Source of the DNA: Pelodera strongyloides
Taxonomy: Eukaryota > Nematoda > Chromadorea > Rhabditida > Rhabditidae
Direction of reading: 5' to 3'
Length of the DNA: 64,000 nt
Assembly (NCBI GenBank): GCA_036852015.1
Contig: JAANDG010000131.1
Location: 62,001-126,000 of the forward strand
Below are positions 11,460-21,856 of the stretch, piece by piece. Made by a program: the position numbers and the translations under genes. Position 1 is the stretch's first letter. Each line of letters starts with the position of its first letter. Below the pieces are notes generated by a model. That model did not search any database, was not told the DNA's origin, and saw nothing but the letters and a program-made list of their open reading frames with translations.

Positions 11460-14400
11460 ACTACATTAGCACTACGCGACGACCACCGCGTTGAAGCAGT
11501 TGAAGTGCTCCTAGAGGACTTATTCACCTTATTCACCAAGTCTCGGGTAAATATTCCGAGACTGTGTTCTAAACACCCAAAGGAGTCCATCATATCGCTC
11601 TTCGCCACAATACTGCCCTTTCCGCTCTCGCCATCGCCCGGTGGCTCAACGCCGGCCACCCCATCGGCGATGTTGTGCGTGAAGAGCAGGTCGGCGTCGT
11701 GGGGCGATCCAATGAGCGCGCCCCTGGCCCTGCCCAGTCCACCCTCGCCGTCGCCGAAGCATAAAGTGAGCAGCACGCTTTATCCGGGCATCGCGCATGG
11801 GTTGCGCCATTTTCATAGAGGATCGGCGTTTCTGCCGGCTTTTGTTGTGGAGGGATTTTATGGTGAGTTAGGGTGGTTGTATGTATGTGTACTTCTAGGT
11901 ATAGTTTTTTGTTTTTTCTTTAGAAAGCTGCGAACCTGAGTTGAACAGGATTTTGTGTTGGTGTATTTTTATATGTTGAAGAATGTGTGTGTATTTGTGC
12001 AGGGATTCTGAGTCACCGGTTAGAAAAGATTAAGTAGCAAAGACTAATCAATCAATGAAAATGTAAATAAAGAAGTCTTTAGATACCCTAATAATATTTC
12101 ACTTTGTTGAGTTTCAGCCCAGCTCGACGATGTCGGCTTTGACTTTGTGCAAAAGTGCTTGTCCACAATTGAAGATATTGGTAAGTTGAGGGGGTTTTCG
12201 TTTTCTATAATTATTATTTTTTCTAACATGAAACAAATGTTAGGGCGCTTTCGGGTTGCCCTTTCCGAAAGGGAACGAGGTAGGCCTCCGAAACGTTCTT
12301 AGATTTGTAGAAAGGAAAAATTACCGTTCGTCGGATCACACCAACACCTGACTAAGGGTATTTATTGCTAATGAGTTGAACTTTTGTTTATGTGAAATAT
12401 GGCTAGACCTGCACTTCGTAATGTCACTCTGCCCTTTGAGTTGTTAATAATGGTTCACTGAAACATTGTGATACTTGGGAAAAAAAGTTGGAAAATATGC
12501 TGCGGCTTCCCTCTATTAGTAGGCGTAATATGGTAATATCGCGCTCGTTTGGCGCACGTTTTGCGAATTTTGATTTCTAGATTTTCATTATCGTAGGACT
12601 ACCGAATGTTACTACTGTAGCCAAATATTACTAGCTTGTCCTTGCGCCATAGCATCGCCACGCATATTTGGAGTTTTCTGTTTTCTCGTGGAATTTTGCA
12701 GAATTTCGTCTAGAGTTTCATTTCTTTTTAACTCTAGGCATCCAAGAGCAGGGATTGTATCGTAACTGCGGCGTGACGAGTAAGGTGCAAAAGTTGATGC
12801 AATTGGGACTGGATAAACGGAAGCAGAGGTAAGCGAGCACTTAATTATGTAGTTTGTTGGATTACGGTATTGCTAATGAGTTAACCTTCTGTTGCTGTGA
12901 AATGTGTAACTGAGCCGATGCATTAGAAGGGATTTTTAAAAGGGAAAAGTGGGTGGAATGCAGACGTTATGATTATTGGTGTATTTGTCCTGAGTCCTGC
13001 CCTATTTCATGGAACTTGGAATAATTTTAGGTTTTTATTATTATATGAGAGGGGAAGAGTGGTATGTTGAAGATAATAAAAAAAAATTACCTTTCCCATA
13101 CATTTCAGTGGTGAGAGCGGCGTAAATTGGAGTGATGCCGAGTGGGAAATCAAGACGTTGAGTAGTGCGGTGAAGACGTTTCTAAGGTATGTCAATATTT
13201 ATAAGGTATAGGTCAATAGGTAACGTTTCTAAGGTATGTCAGTATTTATAAGGTATAGGTCAATAGGTAACGTTTCTAAGGTATGTCAATATTTATAAGG
13301 TATAGGTCAATGGGTAACGTTTCTAAGGTACGTCTTAAATTTGTTTCAAAAATAGTGCACGTTATCAGAAATATAATACCGCAACGCATCACGCACGCGT
13401 AGAAATGTTCCATGTTAAACATAAAGTTTTTTTATAAAGGTTTAAAGTTGATTTTTTATAGGCTGAGTTTGGTTTCACGTTCAAAGAGTTGTGTTTCAGC
13501 AACGCCTAAAAATAAGTCTGTTGACAATAAATAGATAGTAGGTTCTCCTATGCCCAGTCTTTATTGTGTTAGTTCTAAACTTACGTTTGTTTATTTATTC
13601 CTTAGATTCGGTAAATCTTCGTGTGTTTAGAAACTTGCCGGAGCCGCTGATGACCTTTGACTTACACAATTTGTTCATCAATGCAGCCAAGATGGATGAT
13701 CAGCAAGCGAGGGTGTGTTTCTTAGAGCGAATTACCGGCCGGTTTTTGAAACGCATCGAGGACACCTGATGCAAAGTATTAATGCAAAGTTGCCCGATTT
13801 GTTATCCTAATTTATGTTCATTTGCATAAGCTGCATAAGAATGCTGGTGTACTCGATGCGTTTCAAAAACCGGCCAGTATTTCGTTTAAAAAAATAATCT
13901 AACACTTATAGCTACATACTGCTCGCACTACAAGATCGTGTTCCTTTATTCGCGACTGCGCTCCTGCTCATTAAAGGGAATATGTATGCCCTTTTTGAGG
14001 TTAAGCTGTATTAATAGAATGTGTGTTCCTCATTAAGGAAACAACAACAAAAATTGTTCAAAGTTTCCCATTTAAAAGAAAATGATTTTCAAAGTTCATC
14101 TTTTCCATAGTAAACGCGTTGCTTGACCCCCTGTCTTACACGGCAGTGCTGATGGAGCAAAAAATTTTGCATATGTGTGCATATCGGCATATAGCATGTA
14201 ACAGCGACATATTTGCATGCAAATGAGAATATTCGAATTTACATATTCAGTCGCCTACTTAAAGCGAAATGCCAGCTCCTTTGGAAAATTTGCATATGAT
14301 AAGCAAATCCTATGTATCCTATGCTAATTTTGCGCGATAGCCGTGGACGATCGCGCAAAATTAGCATAGGATACATAGGATTTGCTTATCATATGCAAAT

Positions 14401-17400
14401 TTTCCAAAGGAGCTGGCATTTCGCTTTAAATTCATGTCTGGTGTGGAAACTCTAGTTTCGCAGTTGTTTTGCTCATTTTGAGTGCCTACATATTCCCTTT
14501 AACTTTCTTCAATTAACTTATAACAGCAGTTTTTATGTTCATTGTTTGCGTTTGGATTTTATTGTTATTTATTCATTCTTATATCCAGGTCAACCACATC
14601 CACTACTACGTGCATCAGTTACCCGAATCCCATAAACGAATGTTGGAAATTGTGATTCGGCATCTCCGAAGGTACTATTTTGTAAATTTTTTATTTACAC
14701 ATAATCTTTTTTTTTAAAATAGATTGTATATAAAAAAAATAATGGCACATTTGCACAGACCACATATCACATCGCTTTCTTTTAATATTGGGTGAAACTG
14801 GGAGACAGGGACCGCGTAGGCTGATTTACGTGCACAGTTTTTACGAATTTCTTTTTATTATCGGAGTGTGGTCTCTGGAATTGAGTTCGTGACCTTACCG
14901 AAAGTCACTTTTCAGTGAAACTTCGAGTTTCCGTTAAATTCTAAATTGCTTTCGACGAGTGTCTTTCTATTAAGTTCTCGAACGATCGACACGGTAGTGG
15001 TTACGGTCAGGCTAGATCCCAAAAGTCTGACTCGCGCGCAGTAATCCTTGCAGCGCAGTCACGGCTCCACGGTCCTGAATTTTTAAGCTTGTAAGCGCGC
15101 CGCTCGCTCAATCTGAATATAATAGTAAATAGTTTTATTGGCACGACAAATTAGGCGGGCTGTACGAAATGATTTAAAGAGGAGGAGCAAAATGAACCTT
15201 AGGGTGTAAGGGCACCAAGATACTTGCAAAGGACGAAGGGACCTTTAGTTTCTTCTTTGTTAGTTTTAATGATTTCTCGTCCAGGGTCGCCGACTTGTGC
15301 AACAATAACCTGATGACAGTGGGGAACCTTGGCGTCTGTTTTGGTCCCACTCTACTCCGACCCAAGGAGGAGACCATGGCCGCTATCATGGACATCAAGT
15401 TCTGCAACGTGGTTGTGGAGGTGTTGATCGCCAACTGCACTCAGGTGTGTTTTGAGGTTTGAACTTTTCTAATTGATGAGGGGGGGGGGATGTTTGCTAT
15501 GGTACGATGGTGAGTTTAGGCTGTAAAGTGTATTAAGCGTCTAAATGTGTAAGTTAATCTAGGTTGCCTTTATCGTCACAACGTCACTAGGGTCACAGAG
15601 TTGAGTTGTGCACTGTTCGTACCCTAATGCACTACTCTGTTCGTCTTAGGCGAATCGCCAGCGAAAATAAATTGACTGCCTAATCCGCCGGCGAAAATAA
15701 ATTGACTGCCTAATCCGCCAGGCGAAGGAAAAAATTAATGGCGAAACGCCTGGCGAAAATAAATGCAACTGGCGAATCGCCTGGCGAAAGTAAATGCAAC
15801 TGGCGAAACGCCTGGCGAAGGTAAATGCAACTGGCGAATCGCCACTCTAAATACTATGCACAGAGAAAAGAGCATAGCGCGCACAGAAAAGGGAAAAGAC
15901 GAGAAAAAAGCTGGCGGCTTTCTATGTTCCTCATTCGCAGTTTAGCGGTAATCGTAATCCCACGTTTCCTCCCAAACAAGCGGGAAACGCGGGATTCCGT
16001 CCTTATTGCGAGCGCTAAATAGGGGCATTGCCGCTAACACTAAGCATTGCCTAGTGTTTAATTGCGGGACATGATTGGCTAATCTGTCAGGAGACATGCG
16101 ACTTTTCATGAAACGTAGGATTGGGTGTTTAGCTGCCAGGAAACGTGGGATTTATTTTTGTTTCGCGGGAAACGTGCAGTAGAGGAACAGAGTTATGCAA
16201 CTTTTTTTCATGAGGACTGAGGACTCATATATTCAGTATGGCCGTGTGGTCTAAGGCGCTGGTTTGAGGTTTGGCAGAGGCGTGCCGGCAAGTTCGATTC
16301 CTGTCATGTCGAATTGTTTTGCCGCATTTTTATGAAAAGGGCGGCAAAAACAGCGAAGCGCCTGGCGAAACGCTGGTTGTTTAGTCAAAAATGGCGTTTC
16401 GCTGTGCGGGTGGACAGGCGTTTCGCCATTACCTTCGCCTGGCGTTTCGCCAAAAGGGAACGCAGTAATGCCAAGACATCACAATTTTTTAATTTTCTAA
16501 AACGCTCGACGCGCTTGATTACATAATTATGTTCTGAGAAAGTCTGTATGTGTAATACATATAGCAATTATTCATCACCCTGCATTTGGCTAGGTGTATC
16601 GAGCTCAACTATTGTGCCATGTTAGATGTTAACTGTGTTGCAACACACGTTTATTGCGAATCTCTAAGCGCGCGTGAATTGTGAATTGAGCATTTGTTTC
16701 CATTTGTTTCACGCGTCGGGATTATCATTGCCCGGTTTTGGGTTTGGCACATTTTATGTTGTAAACCGGATCTGCTTTGGACTAGTAATAGTTCATCACA
16801 CACATAGGCAGTTGTATACTTACGTATACAGAAACGTACCTGCTAACCTAGTGATTCAAGCTTCTCTATAGTCGCCTAAGTTCGAACTAACATAAAGACT
16901 CGTGTACCTGCGTACGCTTTTAAAAAGCTATTAAGCTATTCAAGCTATATTCGTTCAAGTTCTAATGTTCTAACTAAGTACTGTACTACTGTACTTTTCA
17001 TCGCTCTGTTTGGTACGGTAGTATTCCAAAACTAAAAAAAACATGTTTGGCTTTTTTCGTGCATTCACGGCCTGTTTTACGGGTCCGCCAAGAAATAGAG
17101 AAGCGGTGAGGGACTTTGGTTTTTTAAGAGATTCACACAAATTTGTGAAGTCTTGAGTAATTTGTGGTTAATATCTTTGGTTTTGTGAAACCATACAAAA
17201 TTGCGTAGCTTGCAGTCTTCCCTAGAATTTGTTTATAAGTTGTTCAACAGTGTACAGTTATCCAAGAACCAAGGATCGTTATTGGTTCATTTTTGATGTA
17301 TTTCTTGCAAGAAAACGCTGTGACAGATCCATCTGTACTCAACTACCAAAATCAATCCAGGCACATTGCGATAACAATATTTAATTATTTTTAATTACAC

Positions 17401-20400
17401 TTTTCTTTTTTCCACTCTTTTTTTAGATATTTGACACGCAACCGCCGAAATCGATAGGAGCGCCGAATAAACCGGATCACCTGCAAGGGAAGCCGGCCGA
17501 TAGGTAGAACTTTGGATATTATATTTGTATTTTAATTATTTTGCGTATATTATTCTGTTGTTTAAAATATAAAAAGTGACTAATAAAAGACGGATTGAAT
17601 AATGCATGCTTGTATGGCGAATAATGCACATTTATCGTTTCCGCTGATTTTGTTGGTAGAGAAGCGGTGAGGGACTTTGGATTTATAAGAGATTCAGACA
17701 AATTCAGACAAAAAAGAGTGTAGAATTTACGCTGTCACATATCAACATCGGACTTGTGTATTATAGAAAATTAATGAGAATTGAGACTTAATCACTTTAT
17801 CGGTTTTAATTGGAGCACTTGAAGAAAGTTTGCCATTTGCGTATGTTTCATTGAGGAATTTGCAGAACCGAGCCCTCGGATAACAATGGTAGTGGTTTCT
17901 GCCCGACGTCGTCAACGAGGTCATTGCAAGCACCCACATCGAACTATGCGACGCGAAGTCCGAAACTTGATCCAAGTTCTGCCGCGGTTTATGATGTACC
18001 ACCTAATGATGGTAAGTGTTGCCGCTTGATATAGGTATTACCGAGAGCATGGTCTTAGATACTGATACTCATGTTCCCTAGCCCTAGCATGGTTGCTTTC
18101 CGGGAATAGGGAAGGTTTACTGTGTCACCGTAGTGAATGGGGGATGTTAGGATACTGTAGGTTGTAGAAAAGGGAGAATTTCCCTTAGTGAATAGATTGG
18201 ATTTAGTCATGTTTAGTGTTTTAGGTTAGTTTTTAGGTCGGGTTGTTAGTGTTTAGAATTTGTAAGGTTAGGTGAACAGTTAGGTGTTTTAGGGTAGAGC
18301 TTAGGCTTATTTTTAAAGTTGAGTTATTTGCGGAATCCCTGTTATATCAGAAAATAGCTAATCAAATTAATTGAGTTTTACAGAGAAAATATCTTCTACA
18401 TCATCTTCTCCGTTTAACCGCATGTAAAACTACTAACTGCAACGATTGCGTGTTATATTTAATTATCAATTTTTCCTTTCTCATTGTTGTATTTATTGTT
18501 ATTATTGTGCGGTTATCTTAACAAGCGGGTTTGTTATTGATTCTCATGGTTTTGGGTATTATTAGGTTTTGGGTATTCTCATGGTTTTGGGTATTATTAA
18601 TAAACATGGTGATTATTGTGTGTAAGTGAAGATCGAAGGTGCGTAAGCTTCCTGGTGATTATTGCGAATTGGCATGGAGATTGTAATATGTTTTGCTTTG
18701 GATATATATGTAATTTGGATAGATGCACCGAGCTTTGCAGCTGACCGGCTTGGGTGTAAGATGTTATTGATAGTGTTATTGGTTTGGTTTGGAATTCAGT
18801 TTTAGTGTATGTAGGTTTATAGGTTTTACCTTCGGACTGTAACTCATATTAGGAACTGGGAGCAAATTGCAATAGGTTGATTTTTGTTGTAGTGTAACAG
18901 CCGCTCATAATGTGATATTGATTTTAGGATTATTTTTTGTTTATTGATTCGCTAAATTATTAATTATTCAGCGTATCGACGTGGCGGTGGCGGGAATAAC
19001 CTGGCAGAATTTCCATCGAGTGGTGCCTCGTCACAACAGCATAGTAATCGATCATCACCGTATCAGAATGTGAGTGGAATTTGGAAGTATCGAGCGTATA
19101 AAAGATTATCGAAATATAAATATGGCCGGGTGGGGGTGGCCGAGTGGCTAGCGCACCCGACTCTCGATCCAGCTGTCGGGGGTTGGATCCCGGCTGGGTT
19201 CGCACATGGACACTTTAATTGAAATCTTTTTTTAAAGATCGGCACTCCTCGACGCGCGGGCGACAGTTCGGACTCGTTGAATTCACTGCAGTCTGCCGGG
19301 AGTGATTCTCCCCGCGAGAACTCGTCAATACCAAGGGGTGAGCGGTCATTTATAATTAGTAATTATTATTATTAATTAATTACGCCATGATGCAGATGTT
19401 TACGACATGAAAAGAACAAAAATGTGCAAGAGCACAGGAAGTTAAATCTATGTAAAGACCAGGAGACCTGCCGATCTAATTGTATGCTTATTAATTATGT
19501 TTCAGCGAAAGTCAGCACTTCCTACGCGCCATCTTATAATCCAGAGACGTAAGTTGATGTTATGTTTAATTGTGGGAAAGTTGTGTGCTCGTACATATGG
19601 TGGTGCTCAGGCTGATGTGAGTGTGCTGTGCGGCGCCGAGCTATGTGCGCAGACTATCTATATATGTGAGCGAGTTAGTGGAGCTAGGTACGCCGGCAGG
19701 GTAGTGTGTTTGTATGTTGCGCAGGGTGTTGCTGGTTAAAACTAGAGTTGATTAGTGCGGAAAATGCGTGTCCGTATCCTTGTATGTGCCCAATTAGTAG
19801 CGATTGTTAGCACTTGAGCTTGAGCAGTGCATTGCATTGCAATTTTACAAAGTTGAGCGATATTTATGTGGTCTTTCTGCTTGAATTCCAATTTTGAATT
19901 GATTATTGATGGACGAATGTTCATAGTGGTTGTGTAGGAGTGTAGGTGCGCGTGCACGCCCAGCAAATCTATCTGTCTGTGGTGATGAACACTTTCGTCG
20001 TTTCGTGCCTTACCATATATTCAGTGTTGTATGCAATTTTGCACTCGATTCTATACAGTACACAAGTTTGCCTGTTGCACGCTATCGCTGTATCACACGC
20101 AGATTGAGCGATAAGTCACTATCGTTGTCACGCACAAGGTTTTTGTGAACCCGGGAAGCTCCCTAAACCTAAACTCTGAATTGAAAGTGTTGGTGTTTCG
20201 GATAAGGATACATTTCAAAATCATGCATTCATATTGCTTTAAAGCGAAATGCTAGCCTCTTTGGAAAATTTGCATATGATGAGCAAATCCTATGTATCCG
20301 TTGTATCCTACGCTAATTTTGTACGATTGCCGTGGACGATCGTACAAAATTAGCATAGGATACATAGGATTTGCTTATCATATGCAAATTTTCCAAAGGG

Positions 20401-21856
20401 GCTAGCATTTCGCTTTAAAGAAAACCGTGACACTTGAGAGTAGGTTGGCTTCCCGGTGCAGACATTTCTGCGAGCCCATTTCTTTCACTACTGCACCCAC
20501 TGAATGTTGTTGTCTCGTTGTTCTAGCGGTCAATTCCGTCTACTGTCCGCGTCGGCGGCCTCATTGGCGCGCGTGCAGCACGACGCCGCGCACACACTCA
20601 ACTCGAGCACCCTGTCGGCGTCGTCGTTGGCGGCGGCGAACGCCAATCGCAGCGCTGCGTCGGCGGCTCAACAGCACATCCTCTCGTCGTTTGCCGCGTC
20701 CCTAGACTCTATGCAACCGAGGTTAGTTGATGTGATGCGAGGTTCTGACTCCTTTGGTTGGTTTTGGTAGTTTGAGTTGGTTAACTGATTGGGAGCTTTA
20801 AGTACACTGGCAATGAGATTTTGTTAAGAAAGCCACGTTTGCAGTAAGTAGCCATTGCCGTGAGTTTGCAGTGCTTGGCACTGGAGTTAGCGTTCGTTGT
20901 TACCGGCTTAGCATTTTGGTCTTTAAGAACCTAAGACCCTGGACCCAAATATATTGATCTTAAAAACCAAATGCCTAAATAGTCAAAGAATACTTTGGGT
21001 CTTTGAACCTTCTTTTTTTAGGTCTAAACCATTAAACTCATTAGTTTGTATGTGTTCGTCACCCACCCTTTCTTCGTATTGGCCACTTTTTCCCAGTACA
21101 CATACACAGATTGCATGCCCATTTCCCGTCTTTCTTCACTTTTCACTGTCCCTGTCCAACTATTTCTTTTGTGTTTTTATTTTCCCTTAGTTTCTTAGTT
21201 TTATTGACTTATTGATAGAATGCAATATTATTGATTATTTTATATTTATATACGCGGTTCGAATTGGGAATGCCAGTTCTTTTTATATGCAATATCGCCT
21301 GTCCGCAAGTCAGGACTATAAAAATGAGTTGAAACATCGTGTTATAATGCATTGAAGGAAGGACGAGTTGCTATTTTTTGAAAGAGTATGCTATGCCTCT
21401 ATGTTTCGTAATTTCAGCAGACGAGTAAAAACCCTGTATAAATGCGAGCCGGATCACGAGTCGGAGTTGTCCTTTGACCCCGGACAGATTATCACTAATG
21501 GTGGGTGGTTTGGTGGTTAAATGTTTTAATGAATGATTAATTATCCCCTAACTGCTAAACGATGCAATTACTGATTGATGGTTGGTTGGCTGGTGGGTTG
21601 ATGTTGATGGTAAGTGAAATTGGTGCATGAGTTGATGATGTAAGTAAATACACGCGTGATGTGTGTTATGTCGGGTTTGAATTGTATTCTGAAATTCGAT
21701 TTCTAAATGAGTCTTGCCTTTTTATGTATTTTATACTGTTTGTGATTTTATTGGTCGTTTTTAGTGTACGAATCCAAGGAGGACGGCTGGTTGGTGGGCA
21801 CTCTGAATGGGAAAACGGGGCTGATTCCGGCGAATTATGTGGAGTCGCTACCCTGA
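11460..21856 (+). CDS. GRAF-type Rho GTPase-activating protein (RhoGAP + SH3), 5' part unresolved
   Basis: It is predicted to stimulate GTP hydrolysis by Rho-family GTPases at membranes. Exons: (11460)-11862, 12118-12180, 12738-12828, 13109-13186, 13631-13712, 14589-14671, 15285-15444, 17427-17503, 17866-18011, 18972-19069, 19238-19337, 19506-19548, 20527-20721, 21418-21500, 21765-21856 (TGA). All exon phases agree. The RhoGAP domain spans exons 2-7: [21 protein letters not shown] with the arginine finger, NLPEPLMTF, then [19 protein letters not shown] and AAIMDIKF. A Ser-rich linker follows, then a C-terminal SH3 domain ([15 protein letters not shown]...[20 protein letters not shown]). SH3 plus this GAP sequence points to GRAF; oligophrenin lacks the SH3. 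The BAR and PH domains usual in this family were not found upstream. Exon 1 has an uncertain left edge and reads as a Pro/Ser-rich stretch unlike PH. The GAP and SH3 assignment is firm; the 5' end is not. Confidence 0.9.
13178..13333. repeat. 47-bp tandem repeat copying an exon-intron boundary
   Basis: Three units start at 13178, 13225 and 13272, with a partial fourth at 13319. Each unit begins GTTTCTAAGGTATGTC (last copy GTACGTC), the last bases of the fourth RhoGAP exon plus its 5' splice site. Confidence 0.95.
13726..13885. mobile_element. palindromic element, family B copy 2
   Basis: It begins AGCGAATTACCGGCCGG and ends with CCGGCCAGTATTTCG followed by TTTAA. The left flank is TTAG instead of TTAA. 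It starts 13 bases after the donor of the RhoGAP exon ending at 13712. Confidence 0.8.
14263..14425. mobile_element. TTAA-flanked palindromic element, family A copy 2
   Basis: Nearly identical to the copy at 6457-6619: same ends AGCGAAATGCCAGCTCC, same 163-bp length and TTAA on both sides. It lies in a RhoGAP intron. Confidence 0.9.
15645..16465. repeat. GGCGAA-rich repeat cluster with tandem and inverted copies
   Basis: From 15645 to about 15842, units of about 31 bp (TGGCGAAACGCCTGGCGAA + GTAAATGCAAC-like spacer) repeat in tandem with drift. At 16350-16465 the same GGCGAAACGCC word returns in both orientations (GGCGTTTCGCC). The stretch between contains a tRNA-like sequence (16233-16313). 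All of it lies in a RhoGAP intron. Confidence 0.7.
16233..16313 (+). pseudogene. tRNA-like sequence (tRNA-Leu-like), probable pseudogene
   Basis: The D-arm/A-box (TGGCCGTGTGGTCTAAGGCG) resembles tRNA-Leu. It has an extended variable region and a B-box (AAGTTCGATTCC). The acceptor stem does not pair, so it is probably decayed. Confidence 0.4.
19131..19207 (+). pseudogene. tRNA-like sequence, probable pseudogene
   Basis: It has an A-box GTGGCCGAGTGGCTAGCGC and B-box-like GGGTTGGATCCC with correct order and spacing. The anticodon arm (CCCGACTCTCGATCC...) is disturbed and the acceptor stem is weak. It lies in the RhoGAP intron between 19069 and 19238. Confidence 0.4.
20243..20414. mobile_element. 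TTAA-flanked palindromic element, family A copy 3
   Basis: Ends AGCGAAATGCTAGCC and complement, with TTAA on both sides (20239-20242, 20415-20418). It is about 9 bp longer than the other two copies because of a small internal duplication (ATCCGTTGTATCC). Confidence 0.85.

Noticed and set aside
11450..11776. 108-codon minus-strand frame opposite the first RhoGAP exon
   Set aside because: Looks partly protein-like, but no partner exons or start context on that strand; the plus-strand frame joins the GAP exon in correct phase.
13178..13333. possible CRISPR-like array
   Set aside because: The units are contiguous direct repeats without spacers, in a eukaryotic intron.
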